Positions 28,882-38,013 of a stretch of 64,000 nucleotides of DNA are shown here, piece after piece. The notes beneath the pieces are model-generated. The model saw only the letters and a program-made list of their open reading frames with translations, was not told the origin of the DNA and made no database searches. The first letter of the stretch is position 1. Every line of letters starts with the position of its first letter. Origin of the DNA: a virus; IMG/VR virus record IMGVR_UViG_3300025146_000011, positions 97,401 to 161,400 of that record; one strand, given 5' to 3'. The position numbers and the translations under genes are program-made.

Positions 28882-29676
28882 TTATGGTTCGGGGAAGGAA
28901 ATATTATTCTGTCGCTTACGCTCATCAGGTATACGAGCTCGCAGATTAATATCTTTAGCAAGAAAAGTAAATTGTTCCATAATAGGTTGTCCTGTTATGT
29001 CAGTAACTTGCTGTACTGACATAGGATAGATATAGTCTATTGATCTAACATCGGCAAATCTGTTATTGATATCATTATGTAGATTACTAGTATCTTCCCT
29101 ATATCCATATGTAATAAAAATATGTAGTGGTGGAAATTGTATGGATTTGGGATCGTCTTCTTGAATATCTTGGAAGTAGGGTGTTTGTCTTGCAAATTGT
29201 TGTAAGTTAGTAGTTGAACCTTGAGATACCGACCAATATCTTCCGCGTTGTCTATCTAAGAAGTCTTGGAAGTCTACATCTACTGGTCCATCAAAAGCAC
29301 TACTAGCACTAGTGTTTAAATCATATATGTTGGTGGATTCATTTGCTATGCTGGTTAAATCATTACCTAGATCATTAATATAACTAGATGGTTCTGGGAA
29401 GCTCTTACCGTAGTTATAAAGATATTCATGTAAGTATAGTGCTCCTCTTAAATTGATGTGAAACGTACCACGCACCAATCTAGTACCGCGTATGATTCTA
29501 TTCGCTATATAATCCGCATGTCCATAGATTGGTTGTAGCTGTTCTTCTAGTGAAAATTGTAAGTTAACCACATCACTTACCCATTGATCGTTAAGGAAGA
29601 TAGCTACATCCGCACCTGAGAAATACTGAGCGGGATATGCTCTACTTATGGGTATGGGATTATATTCGATAGCCAT
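28882..29676 (-). CDS. Third tail-tube paralogue, 264 aa
   Basis: Start overlaps the stop of the 227-residue tube gene (TAATG). It shares the order of features of the two neighbouring tube proteins: FSGADVAIFLNDQWVSDVVNLQFSLEE, then RGTRLVRGTFHINL, and late PPLHIFITYGY and MEQFTFLAKDI. It is the most diverged of the three, with an insert near residues 95-160. Tail-tube proteins polymerise under the sheath. A specialised copy at the tape-measure-proximal end may cap or initiate the tube at the baseplate; this is inference. Confidence 0.7.
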   Translation of the reverse strand: MAIEYNPIPISRAYPAQYFSGADVAIFLNDQWVSDVVNLQFSLEEQLQPIYGHADYIANRIIRGTRLVRGTFHINLRGALYLHEYLYNYGKSFPEPSSYINDLGNDLTSIANESTNIYDLNTSASSAFDGPVDVDFQDFLDRQRGRYWSVSQGSTTNLQQFARQTPYFQDIQEDDPKSIQFPPLHIFITYGYREDTSNLHNDINNRFADVRSIDYIYPMSVQQVTDITGQPIMEQFTFLAKDINLRARIPDERKRQNNISFPEP

Positions 29677-30359
29677 TAGGCTATACCACCCGTGCTAGGT
29701 ATATCGACTGTTTTATCTGTAAATATAGTATTGCCTGGATTAATATATATGGGTATAAGTGGTTTATATGCAAGTGCCTGGTAGGTCATAGTTTGCTCTG
29801 TCATTAAATCATCTATGGATATTGTCATGCCATCATCTACTATTGTAATACCCTTAATCGTAGCCGTACACATCTGCCCGTATTCATTAGCTACTGTCAT
29901 GGTAATATCAAATGGGGGTAGTGAATCTGCCATAAGATAATTAGGTGGTGTAATTACACTTTTAGGATAATAAACCGACTTTGTATTCCACATATTAAGT
30001 AATTCTTGACGAATATCATGCAGAGCATATTTATCAAATACGGCAAAAATTAACGTGCCTGCGTAGGTGCGATGCCCACTAGTAAATCCCTTTGGACTTC
30101 TAAAGCCTAATGCGCGAACAGGTATCTTATCTGTATGTGTAGAAATAGATAGTGTTTGTAGATTACCTATGATATAGGTCTTTCCACTAGCCTTACCAGC
30201 AGGAATACCTTTAATTTCTAATTCCTGACTACGTAGAGGAATAGTAATAGATGCCACCATATCAACACCAGCAAAAGACGAGTAATTGCCAATAGCCTTA
30301 TACATAGCATCTTTACTGTTATAGAATCTGGTTTGTTGGCTAAGAGAACCACTTGCCAT
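29676..30359 (-). CDS. Second tail-tube paralogue, 227 aa
   Basis: CTAAGGAG precedes the ATG at 30359. The core YIIGNLQTLSISTHTDK, RSPKGFTSGHRTYAGTL and FAVFDKYAL aligns by eye with the 262-residue neighbour (VIANLQSVTVSTNREK, TRGKRGIAGTL, FVTFDRDAL). Both then share PPFDITMTVANEYGQ / PPLDITITFANEYGA. The homology is clear even without alignment software. The protein is most likely a tube or tube-terminal subunit. Separation from the first tube gene by two hairpins suggests lower expression. Confidence 0.75.
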   Translation of the reverse strand: MASGSLSQQTRFYNSKDAMYKAIGNYSSFAGVDMVASITIPLRSQELEIKGIPAGKASGKTYIIGNLQTLSISTHTDKIPVRALGFRSPKGFTSGHRTYAGTLIFAVFDKYALHDIRQELLNMWNTKSVYYPKSVITPPNYLMADSLPPFDITMTVANEYGQMCTATIKGITIVDDGMTISIDDLMTEQTMTYQALAYKPLIPIYINPGNTIFTDKTVDIPSTGGIA

Positions 30360-30421
30360 ATAAGCTCCTTAGGGGAATAGTTACTTAGCTAGGCTTAGCT
30401 AATAAGTTCTTAGGTGTGCAC

Positions 30422-30445
30422 TATACTACTTATCTAAGTAGTATA
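30422..30445 (-). other. 10-bp inverted repeat hairpin in tube intergenic region
   Basis: A 10-bp perfect stem with loop ATCT. It lies just beyond the terminator-like hairpin at 30450-30476, and both are downstream of the first tube gene. It may slow exonucleases or act as a backup terminator. Confidence 0.6.
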
Positions 30446-30449
30446 ATAG

Positions 30450-30476
30450 AAGGAGCGGGATAATATCCCGCTCCTT
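30450..30476 (-). terminator. Terminator-like hairpin after the main tail-tube gene
   Basis: An 11-bp perfect stem (aaggagcggga / tcccgctcctt) with a 5-nt loop lies 22 nt after the stop of the 262-residue tube gene. It is followed on the minus strand only by a weak T-rich stretch (CTATTATAC). Partial termination or 3'-end stabilisation would raise tube protein relative to downstream genes. Confidence 0.65.
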
Positions 30477-30497
30477 CCCTGTAATTTATATTACCTA

Positions 30498-31286
30498 TTA
30501 TCCGAGGCTATTATTACTGAACTGAGATGACTGAGGTGAAGTTAAGGGAAGTCTTGAATGGGTTAGGTTATTGAGCATATCAATACCGCTAGGTTGTTTA
30601 GCACCATGGACTTCGATAAGATTACCAACCCTACCCTTACCAGCTGTTTTAAACCCAGGTCTCATTCGATCAATACCACGAGCAACATATGTGTATGCTT
30701 GATTGATTTGAAGATCGTCGATAGATATACCTGTGCCATTATTTAAGATTTCCATCTTATATATTGTCATATAAGAAGCCGCACCATATTCATTAGCAAA
30801 AGTAATGGTAATATCAAGCGGAGGTAATTGGTCGGCGTAGTTATACTCTAGTTGAACAAATGGATTTCCAACAAAATCCTTCTGAGCATTAGCTGCTTGC
30901 TGGTTAACACGAGTATAATCATCTATACTATATATTCTATTAAACTCAGGAACATTGTTGCGTAGTGAGGTATATGCAGCTATATTACCAGCTGCTGTAA
31001 ATCCAGGTACAAGATCTTTATCTATAGCACCAAGTACCTCACTCATTAATGCATCCCTATCAAATGTAACAAATACTAATGTTCCAGCTATTCCACGCTT
31101 ACCTCTTGTGAAGGAAACTGGATCTGGTGAACCCATAACGAATACTGGTCCCTTTTCACGGTTAGTAGAAACCGTTACGCTTTGTAAATTAGCTATAACC
31201 ACACCATTAAACGAAGCTACTGCATCAGCACCCGAATATGATGTATAGGTACCAGTAGCCGCATCTTGTAACGCAATGTTTGCCAT
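30498..31286 (-). CDS. Major tail-tube protein, 262 aa
   Basis: The strong AGGAGGAG Shine-Dalgarno and the following terminator-like hairpin fit a highly expressed structural gene. The sequence begins ALQDAATGTYTSYSGADAVASFNGVV, continues VIANLQSVTVSTNREKGPVFVMG, TRGKRGIAGTLVFVTFD and PPLDITITFANEYGA, and ends in a Gly/Ser-rich tail. This matches tube proteins of contractile jumbo-type phages that are followed by paralogues. It directly follows the sheath gene, the canonical sheath-tube order. Tube subunits stack as rings inside the sheath. Confidence 0.8.
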   Translation of the reverse strand: MANIALQDAATGTYTSYSGADAVASFNGVVIANLQSVTVSTNREKGPVFVMGSPDPVSFTRGKRGIAGTLVFVTFDRDALMSEVLGAIDKDLVPGFTAAGNIAAYTSLRNNVPEFNRIYSIDDYTRVNQQAANAQKDFVGNPFVQLEYNYADQLPPLDITITFANEYGAASYMTIYKMEILNNGTGISIDDLQINQAYTYVARGIDRMRPGFKTAGKGRVGNLIEVHGAKQPSGIDMLNNLTHSRLPLTSPQSSQFSNNSLG

Positions 31287-31301
31287 TGACTACTCCTCCT
31301 C

Positions 31302-32945
31302 TTACGATTGTCTAACGATTACTGGTCTTAAGGATACTCTTGCGCGTATTTTCTTAAGTTCAAGCGCTGGTACTAAGATAAGGTCGATAAAACATTGTCC
31401 TAGAATCTTATCATTAATGGATTGTATGATTTCAAACTCGAAATCCTCTAATACACCAGCGTCTTTCAGGGAGTTTAAAACCCCTTCTATATTTGTTGCC
31501 ATTGCATTCTTTTGTATATTATTAAATACTTCGCCAATAAATGGTTCGCATACACGCCTTACCATACCAACTGTAACTTGTGTAATACGTAGAGTAGAAG
31601 CATTATGGTAGTCGGAAGTAAAACCTACACCTGTAGGATCCCACAGTCCATATGTTACGCCATCTACAACAGAAGGATTACCTGACGTACTCTGGAATGT
31701 AACTATACGAGCTGTTGCTATCTTATTGGCATTATGTGCTCCATAGTGAAAGTGTAATCCACGAGAGTTCCGAATAGGTTTTCGTGTGGAACCACTACTT
31801 AGCAACATACTAGCAAGTAATCCTGCATATGCAGCTTCTGATGTAGATAGTGTTTCTCCAAAATTACGCAGTCTGTATGATTGTCTTCCTTCAAGTAAGC
31901 TTATGTAGAACCCCATATGAAATGTATTGCCTGATTCTGGATCTAGAAGTTCAGATGGAGTTGGAGTAGCTGTTGTAGTATAATCATCCGTAGCATCCAT
32001 ATTAAAATCTAATGTTGATAGTAAATCTGCTCTATCTGTGATACGTTGAAGAGTAGGGTTCTCTAGCGGGTCCATAGATAGTGCACCCATTAATTCATTG
32101 TTTCGTCCACTAGCTCTGAAGCAGAAGAGAGCAAGATTCCTTGCGTTTCTAAGATCGTCACCATTAGCACTTGGACCTACATATGCACCAAGAGGCACTA
32201 CGTAATCAACATCTGCAAAGTCTTCTAAGTTCTTATAGGCTTGAACTAAAGCATCTCTGTAATCTACATCTGTAACATCTAATTGGTTAGAACCACCTGA
32301 TAGTACTGTTGATGCCATAATATCTAATGGGGCAGAAATAATGGTTTCGCCAGGGTTAGTAGCGATTAAACGTGCTTTGGCTAAAAATGCTTTTCTGTCT
32401 ACAGCGTCTGTAAGATCTGACCAGTAAACATAATCAGATAAAGTAAACGTTTGTGTATTGGCAGCATCTAACACGAAGGTTAATACGCCACCAACTACTA
32501 ATTTCTTAAACGGTGTAATCTTTAATTGTGTAGCAGTTACCTCTACTTCTATTGTATTGTATCTTTCACCAGGATATACTGATTGAGCAAGTAATGGTGT
32601 TGGATTACCAATAGTAGATGAAGCAAGTGTAAGTTCAGCGAATGTTCCTGTAGCACGCATAAGCCAAATATCCGTACAACCAGCCATATAGGTTTCATTC
32701 ATATGGAGTGTAAGGGCTTTTGATTTTTCGCGCTTGGTCATTGTAGTTCTTGGTAAACCAAAAACCTGGTCTCCAAACTCTAAGCTAGTTAATCTAACTG
32801 GAGTAAGTAACGGTCCATCCTCTGATGTTCCAATTAATACAACAGCCTGTGTTAGTGTTGAAGGCGGTGGAATTAATTTAAGACCACCGTCATTTACTTC
32901 GGCAACAAACCCTGGTAGGTTTGGAAAGATATCTGGGTTAGCCAT
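31302..32945 (-). CDS. Tail sheath protein
   Basis: 547 residues with AAGGAGGAAG upstream of ATG 32945. The N-terminus (FPNLPGFVAEVNDGGLKLIPPPSTLTQAVVLIGTSEDGP) has the sheath signature in which a strand is followed by VVLIGTS. The C-terminal RITQVTVGMVRRVCEPFIGEVFNNIQKNAMATNIEGVLNSL and the terminal ELKKIRARVSLRP match the conserved sheath C-terminal domain that joins neighbouring subunits. The sheath contracts during infection. A truncated-looking second paralogue lies one gene upstream at 33717-34979. Confidence 0.85.
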   Translation of the reverse strand: MANPDIFPNLPGFVAEVNDGGLKLIPPPSTLTQAVVLIGTSEDGPLLTPVRLTSLEFGDQVFGLPRTTMTKREKSKALTLHMNETYMAGCTDIWLMRATGTFAELTLASSTIGNPTPLLAQSVYPGERYNTIEVEVTATQLKITPFKKLVVGGVLTFVLDAANTQTFTLSDYVYWSDLTDAVDRKAFLAKARLIATNPGETIISAPLDIMASTVLSGGSNQLDVTDVDYRDALVQAYKNLEDFADVDYVVPLGAYVGPSANGDDLRNARNLALFCFRASGRNNELMGALSMDPLENPTLQRITDRADLLSTLDFNMDATDDYTTTATPTPSELLDPESGNTFHMGFYISLLEGRQSYRLRNFGETLSTSEAAYAGLLASMLLSSGSTRKPIRNSRGLHFHYGAHNANKIATARIVTFQSTSGNPSVVDGVTYGLWDPTGVGFTSDYHNASTLRITQVTVGMVRRVCEPFIGEVFNNIQKNAMATNIEGVLNSLKDAGVLEDFEFEIIQSINDKILGQCFIDLILVPALELKKIRARVSLRPVIVRQS

Positions 32946-32981
32946 TTACCGACTTCCTCCTTCTTATTATTTCTTATTAAC

Positions 32982-33704
32982 TTATGGTGCAGGCACAATT
33001 GGCGATCTATCTATACCACCTATATCGGTTAAGATAGTCTCGTTCTCTGTTCCTCCCAATTTATCCGATATACCTGTTTTTATAATTACTTCACGCAATC
33101 TGGCTACAGATTGCGGAACTAGTTCATCAAACACTATCATATATTGTACTGGACGCACATGTATTTCTGATGCTCCTTCACTGCGCCTAACTGTTTCATC
33201 AGACTCTTGTGAAAGAAATATCATTTGCTGCACGCCGTGAGCCATAATCATACCTTGATATATAATCATAAACTCTTTAAATCGCTTAACCAATAGGTTT
33301 GATTCCCTATTCGTGTCAGCATGCACCCTAAACTCTATAATAGCTTGCTTCCATTGACCCCATACCTGAATCCAATCATCTTTGGAGTTGGGATCAGGAA
33401 CAATTTCACGTATGCGTGGCTTCAAATCCTTACGTCCTGAGCCATCATGTGGTACTTCCTTAATTAGTTTCATTGTAATAATAGGTAGTGGTATATCTTT
33501 TGCGTTATTATCTTTTGGATCGCTTTCTGTAAAAGTCACTGGCTTCTGTAGGTCTTCAAAATCTATGGCAATTATCTTAGCAAGTAGATCTAGTAGACCT
33601 GTGAAATCAGCAGCAGTACGATCTTGCGACCTCTGTAGGGGAGGACGTGTTTCTATGTGTAGTGATGATGTCTTATAAAAGTGTTGCTCTGATGCGTGTG
33701 ACAT
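32982..33704 (-). CDS. Tail terminator/completion protein candidate, 240 aa
   Basis: AAAGGGAG precedes ATG 33704. It lies between the two sheath-like genes. The core IQVWGQWKQAIIEFRVHADTNRESNLLVKRFKEFM (~residues 105-145) has the strand-helix arrangement of tail terminators and gp15/gp3-like neck proteins that cap the tube or sheath. The remaining sequence is polar with no enzyme motif. Function is inferred from location and this pattern. Confidence 0.55.
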   Translation of the reverse strand: MSHASEQHFYKTSSLHIETRPPLQRSQDRTAADFTGLLDLLAKIIAIDFEDLQKPVTFTESDPKDNNAKDIPLPIITMKLIKEVPHDGSGRKDLKPRIREIVPDPNSKDDWIQVWGQWKQAIIEFRVHADTNRESNLLVKRFKEFMIIYQGMIMAHGVQQMIFLSQESDETVRRSEGASEIHVRPVQYMIVFDELVPQSVARLREVIIKTGISDKLGGTENETILTDIGGIDRSPIVPAP

Positions 33705-33716
33705 TTATAACTCCCT

Positions 33717-34979
33717 TTAAGCTACTCTCAATAATAGTTTAAGAGCTACCTGTATGGCTGTAACTTCAAATATAGGTACTATATCTAACATAATGGTTGC
33801 TTCTCCTCGTAACCTATCTATATCAATTCTAAAAGAATAGTCAATAATATATTTTAGTGATTTAATACGCTCTAAAGTATTGCGTACTTTCTCATTTAAT
33901 TTAATTGTATTCAATAATTCACCTATCATTGGTTCTACAGCATACTTCATTGTGTTTATAACATACTGTGTAATACGTAGATTAACAAAACTCCTATAAT
34001 CATATTCTGTACCAGTAACTCCTAAGTAAACTAGAGATTCCTTAGATGCACTCCACTTCGTTGCTGTGTATCCATAGTTGGCCAAGGTGGATAGATTAAT
34101 AGCACTTAGTAGTTCTTTAGGCTTAGATAGTAACTTCTTATTTGTGGGGCTAACTGAAGGCGTTAAAGAGGCTACTAGACCAGCATAGCTGTGTGCCATG
34201 TGATTTATGTATTGCCCAGCGGTACTCTGATTAATTACTAGATTGCCTACTGTCATAATTACATATTTAGCTGGATCAAATATGTCATCGCCTATATATA
34301 TAAGGTTAGTTACTAATTGATCTGATACATTAGCAACACTAAGATTTCTGAAAGTAAGATCCACTGGATTATTCTGTCTGGTTACTTTAGGCACTACAAC
34401 AGAAGAGCGGTGGTCTCCTAGAAACGCTATATAGTCTGCTGTACCAGGATCTACTACGGGGAATGTAACTAGTGGTCCATCATCATCTACAGTTAATCCA
34501 AAAAAGAAGCCCCCAGGACTTATTAGGAAATCACCAGATATACCTGTGTTATCTGGGGCCTGCATAATAGTATATGTGATGTACCCTAGGTTTTCTTTTA
34601 CATAACTATGGTTAGCAAATAACCTAATAATATTATCATCGGTATTACAATGTACGGGACACAATATATCCACAGGAAAGTCTAATAATGAATTGAGTAG
34701 TGTTGGTAAGTTGGCTGAATGAAATGTGCCTTCATCTATACCCATAGCGTATATGCGTCCTGGACCATAGTCTATTGCTTCACAAATAGCCTTAGATAGC
34801 TCACTATCACCAAATAGGCGTACCGCTTGTTCTAAGCTGTCTATGATATATATAGAACCAATTACTGAAGGATCGGATATTGCACTAGTAGATAGTTCCC
34901 CCAAGAACATAACTGTTTGACCAATACTAACGTCTCTAACTAAAACCTGATCTGCTATCCACTCTACTCTTACTGGCAT
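33717..34979 (-). CDS. Second sheath-like protein, 420 aa
   Basis: The C-terminal ~90 residues (NLRITQYVINTMKYAVEPMIGELLNTIKLNEKVRN, then ATIMLDIVPIFEVTAIQVALKLLLR) are clearly homologous to the C-terminal domain of the 547-residue sheath. The N-terminus has GQTVMFLGELS in place of the canonical VVLIG. Residues ~147-175 hold GDFLISPGGFFFG...VDDDGPLV, an element also present in the 1373-residue baseplate protein. AAAGG lies 10 nt upstream of ATG 34979. It may form the first or last sheath ring or a collar; this is inference. Confidence 0.7.
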   Translation of the reverse strand: MPVRVEWIADQVLVRDVSIGQTVMFLGELSTSAISDPSVIGSIYIIDSLEQAVRLFGDSELSKAICEAIDYGPGRIYAMGIDEGTFHSANLPTLLNSLLDFPVDILCPVHCNTDDNIIRLFANHSYVKENLGYITYTIMQAPDNTGISGDFLISPGGFFFGLTVDDDGPLVTFPVVDPGTADYIAFLGDHRSSVVVPKVTRQNNPVDLTFRNLSVANVSDQLVTNLIYIGDDIFDPAKYVIMTVGNLVINQSTAGQYINHMAHSYAGLVASLTPSVSPTNKKLLSKPKELLSAINLSTLANYGYTATKWSASKESLVYLGVTGTEYDYRSFVNLRITQYVINTMKYAVEPMIGELLNTIKLNEKVRNTLERIKSLKYIIDYSFRIDIDRLRGEATIMLDIVPIFEVTAIQVALKLLLRVA

Positions 34980-34981
34980 AA

Positions 34982-35620
34982 CTATTTACCTTTGTTTTTA
35001 AACTCGATTGTATAATTAACTAAGTTTCTATTCTTACGTACGTTAATCTTACGTACTGATCTATTAAGGTATTCTTCTTTGCATGCACAGGTATAATACT
35101 CTATACGCCCATTATCAGCTCGATTAGCATGAGAATAGTGTATTGAGTAAACCTCCACTATACTTTTGGGTATGCCATTATGTGGACTAGGGACCCAGGT
35201 TACTTCGTATATAATGTCTTGTATACTTGGATTAACCCAGTGTTTGAAGTAGAATACTTTATCGTGTTTAGCTATTCTACCTGGATTCTCTATGGTATCT
35301 GGGGACATAGAATCATCCCATCTACGTGTTAAAACCTTTTCTATTATAGGAACGTAACCTTCTCCATCACATATGGCACAGTCTCTAACTGCACTTTCTT
35401 GTGTGTGGAAATCAAAACAATCACAGTGGAGCTTCTTATTATTTCTACGTATTAAAACGTAATGTCCCCACTTATCTAATATTTCATTAATCTTCTGGCG
35501 TAAATCTAAACCCAAACCTCCACGAGATGTTTCAAATGCTTGTATGAGTGATGTTTGGTTGACCATATCACCTAAGGTATGGGTTTGTCTGCCTAAGTAG
35601 GTTGTTTGCTTAAATGTCAT
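34982..35620 (-). CDS. Neck/head-completion-like protein with zinc finger motif, 212 aa
   Basis: Residues ~64-90 contain CDCFDFHTQESAVRDCAICDGEGY: a CxC pair and a CxxCxGxG pair like a DnaJ-type zinc knuckle. A later YTCACKEEYL adds two more cysteines. The N-terminus is helical. The start at 35620 has AAAGGAG 13 nt upstream. It lies among neck genes, where head-tail joining proteins map, and small zinc-binding modules occur in some of these. Exact role is unknown. Confidence 0.6.
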   Translation of the reverse strand: MTFKQTTYLGRQTHTLGDMVNQTSLIQAFETSRGGLGLDLRQKINEILDKWGHYVLIRRNNKKLHCDCFDFHTQESAVRDCAICDGEGYVPIIEKVLTRRWDDSMSPDTIENPGRIAKHDKVFYFKHWVNPSIQDIIYEVTWVPSPHNGIPKSIVEVYSIHYSHANRADNGRIEYYTCACKEEYLNRSVRKINVRKNRNLVNYTIEFKNKGK

Positions 35621-35638
35621 TTATAAAGTGAAGCTCCT

Positions 35639-37390
35639 TTAGTATCTAGAACGACCAGGTGATCCAAATTTAGAACGCGAAGCAAATGGAAATAACCCAC
35701 CCCTAAAACCAACTACGGGTTGAGCGTAGCCACGTCTAGTGTGACCCATAATTCTGTCCCAAAGTTGCGCTAATTGTTTATCGAGGTGTTTAATAATATC
35801 TAGGAAATCCCTACCACTAAATCTTCCTTCGGTAATAGTTAAATCCCCTAGGTGTTTTTCTTCTCCTGATGTGCGCAATAAGTATAAATACACACCATTA
35901 ATTGCATCTCTAGCAGACTTAAGGCGTACATATTCTTTGATATAGTATGGAGGATTTAAGTAATCAAAAGGAGCTGGGTATGTAAATGCATATTGCGTAG
36001 GTTGGGCAAATGTCTGATATATCATGGTGTTATAGAATGGTACTGGGAAAATAAAGAATGATAATGTCTGTTGTCTATATGTTAAATAGTCTATAGCATT
36101 GAATTGTGCCCAGAATCCATTTTGTCTAATTAACATAAGCAAGTCTTCATCTGTAGCATGACTAAGTATAAGAGGAGCTACTGAACGCACCAGTCTAGGT
36201 GTGGAGTAGTATGGAAACAACACAGTTGTAAAGTGCCACTCAAAATCTTCATCAGGGAACTTTAATGTAACCGTAATCTTATTATTAATCTTTAAGGCTG
36301 TAGTAGGAAATGTTTTTTTAATAGTAGTTTCATCTTTAACGGCATCATAAGTAACTGTAACAACAGCGTCTGGATCGACTAATATACCTGTTTTTTCTAT
36401 AGGAGATACATCATCTACATGAGTACGAGGTACTTCAAATATATCAGGTGGAAATATAAAGTCTCTAAGGCCACCATAATATGGTGTACCTTCAGGTTCA
36501 TCTGTAAAAGGAATACCATCTACTATAAAATTAGAATCATCAAATGACATACTGGTATAGTTGCCTTTTATTTTAATCCATACCTCTCCTATGTCTGGAG
36601 CTATATCATATACATCTGGTTTTGGATAAGTATCTATAACTTGTATAGGTGCAAATCCACCATATATTGCAGCAGAAGTGCTAACACTATCTTCTAGTGC
36701 TATACTACTTAAATCTATCTCACCTATATAGAATGTGTGGACATCGCTGTAGTGTCCTTTTTGAGTTGATGGACGTACGCCCCTAACTCGCCAGAAGTAT
36801 TGCTTATCCACATCAAAAGGTCTATCAGGCATTACCGTAGTTAGAGTATTGTCGATTGTATCTGAAGGTAATGGCCAGTAAATTACATCAAATGAATTAG
36901 TTTGAGATACTTCTATATCATAGTGATCTGCCCCTGGTATTGCATCCCATGAGAAAGTAGGTTGTACTTGTATGGCGCTTTGATTACTGGGTGAACGAAG
37001 AATTGTTTGAGGCAACATGCCTGAGGTATCTGTGGTAAATGTTGAAAAGAAATTGCCCATCATACCATTACCAAGTATGTCTTTAATACCATCTATAGGA
37101 GATGTTGTAGGCTTGTTATGTCCAACTACAGTAATACGATATGTAATACCTGGGTCAAAGTTGATTGTTGGTGTAAAGGTAAGGGTCTTGTTTAGAGCAG
37201 AGTAAGCTAAGCTACCAGGAACACGAATATCTGTACCTTCTTTTTCTACTATAAAAGTAGAAGCACCAAAGGTTAGTTGGTCCATTGCTCTAAAGAACTT
37301 AACTTCTATTTTACTGTCTAGAGCAACACCTACACTAAAAGACTTTGGTATTATCTTTTGTATTAGATTGCTTTCACTAAAATCAGCCAC
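35639..37390 (-). CDS. Virion protein with SbsA/Ig-like and fibronectin-like domains, 583 aa
   Basis: GTG start at 37390 preceded by GGAG (gtaggagtttgaGTG). Residues ~10-118 match a bacterial SbsA Ig-like (Big_5) pattern: VALDSKIEVKFFRAMD, then LTFTPTINFDPGITYRITVVG, GNGMMGNFFSTFTT. Residues ~125-225 look fibronectin type III-like (QPTFSWDAIPGADHYDIEVSQ, DKQYFWRVRGVRP). A basic Gly/Arg-rich C-terminus (FRGGLFPFASRSKFGSPGRSRY) ends the protein. Such domains usually decorate the virion surface and bind weakly to cell surfaces or mucus. It could be a collar or whisker protein. Confidence 0.7.
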   Translation of the reverse strand: MADFSESNLIQKIIPKSFSVGVALDSKIEVKFFRAMDQLTFGASTFIVEKEGTDIRVPGSLAYSALNKTLTFTPTINFDPGITYRITVVGHNKPTTSPIDGIKDILGNGMMGNFFSTFTTDTSGMLPQTILRSPSNQSAIQVQPTFSWDAIPGADHYDIEVSQTNSFDVIYWPLPSDTIDNTLTTVMPDRPFDVDKQYFWRVRGVRPSTQKGHYSDVHTFYIGEIDLSSIALEDSVSTSAAIYGGFAPIQVIDTYPKPDVYDIAPDIGEVWIKIKGNYTSMSFDDSNFIVDGIPFTDEPEGTPYYGGLRDFIFPPDIFEVPRTHVDDVSPIEKTGILVDPDAVVTVTYDAVKDETTIKKTFPTTALKINNKITVTLKFPDEDFEWHFTTVLFPYYSTPRLVRSVAPLILSHATDEDLLMLIRQNGFWAQFNAIDYLTYRQQTLSFFIFPVPFYNTMIYQTFAQPTQYAFTYPAPFDYLNPPYYIKEYVRLKSARDAINGVYLYLLRTSGEEKHLGDLTITEGRFSGRDFLDIIKHLDKQLAQLWDRIMGHTRRGYAQPVVGFRGGLFPFASRSKFGSPGRSRY

Positions 37391-37421
37391 TCAAACTCCT
37401 ACTTAAGAAATTTATAGCTCG

Positions 37422-37862
37422 TTAAGAACATATAGTAGATAGTTGTTTTTTTGTGTCTTTTATAGTTAATCTAACTCTACATCTAAGACATGGTTTTCCA
37501 CTATATCTCTTGCTACATCCACAGATTTCATTTTCTTTGTTACGCGAAAATATAGATAGAAGAAAATCAACGAGAAACAATACAAGCAACCAATTGAAAA
37601 CCAAAACGCGGGCATGGGCGATAGATGAAGCAATCTCAGGCCTATCATAAAGCATCCCATTTGAATCCAGTCGTATCCTAAAGGAAGAAAGAAGAATCCT
37701 GCTGTCCAATAAAACATTTTCTGATTCTCCAGGTTTACGAACCAAGAGGAAATTATCTGTAATTTTTCTTTTATCCTTTTTGTTGTTGACCTTAACACTA
37801 GATACACCCCTACTGTTGCCATCACTTGGCAAAGATAAACCCTCTTCCATTCTTCCCTTCAC
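37422..37862 (-). CDS. Small membrane/zinc-knuckle protein, up to 146 aa
   Basis: Three reading frames are open here. I favour this one: AAAGGAG lies just upstream of GTG 37862, and the ATG at 37850 (MEEGLSLPSDG) is a likely alternative start. The protein has a hydrophobic helix (FNWLLVLFLVDFLLSIF, ~residues 89-105) followed by a CGCSKRYSGKPCLRCR motif (CxC...CxxC) typical of a metal knuckle. The alternative minus-strand frame at 37466-37825 (119 codons) is also hydrophobic and cannot be excluded. Function is unknown; a membrane-inserting protein beside the patatin gene is notable. Confidence 0.5.
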   Translation of the reverse strand: MKGRMEEGLSLPSDGNSRGVSSVKVNNKKDKRKITDNFLLVRKPGESENVLLDSRILLSSFRIRLDSNGMLYDRPEIASSIAHARVLVFNWLLVLFLVDFLLSIFSRNKENEICGCSKRYSGKPCLRCRVRLTIKDTKKQLSTICS

Positions 37863-37877
37863 GTCTCCTTTATAGGA

Positions 37878-37994
37878 CTAGCGTCCTGTTGTGCCATATG
37901 GACTCCACCAGTTATCACAGCGACCCTGTGGACGAATAAACCCATCTACTACATGGCAACGATTAACCCCATCAAAGAACCTAAAAAGCTTTAT
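37878..37994 (-). pseudogene. Orphan protein-like segment without a start codon
   Basis: After an in-frame TAG (37997-37995) a 38-codon frame reads IKLFRFFDGVNRCHVVDGFI and continues through RPQGRCDNWWSPYGTTGR to a TAG at 37880-37878. It has no ATG, GTG or TTG. The composition (C, H, WW, aromatic-Gly) looks like real protein rather than chance translation of AT-rich DNA. It may be the tail of a gene that lost its 5' part or be read by frameshifting after the patatin stop. Low confidence. Confidence 0.3.
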
Positions 37995-38013
37995 CTAGCT
38001 TAGCTATATCAAC

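Noticed and set aside
37466-37825. 119-codon hydrophobic frame as the real gene
   Set aside because: Possible, but the 146-codon frame has the ribosome site and a cysteine knuckle; kept only as an alternative.
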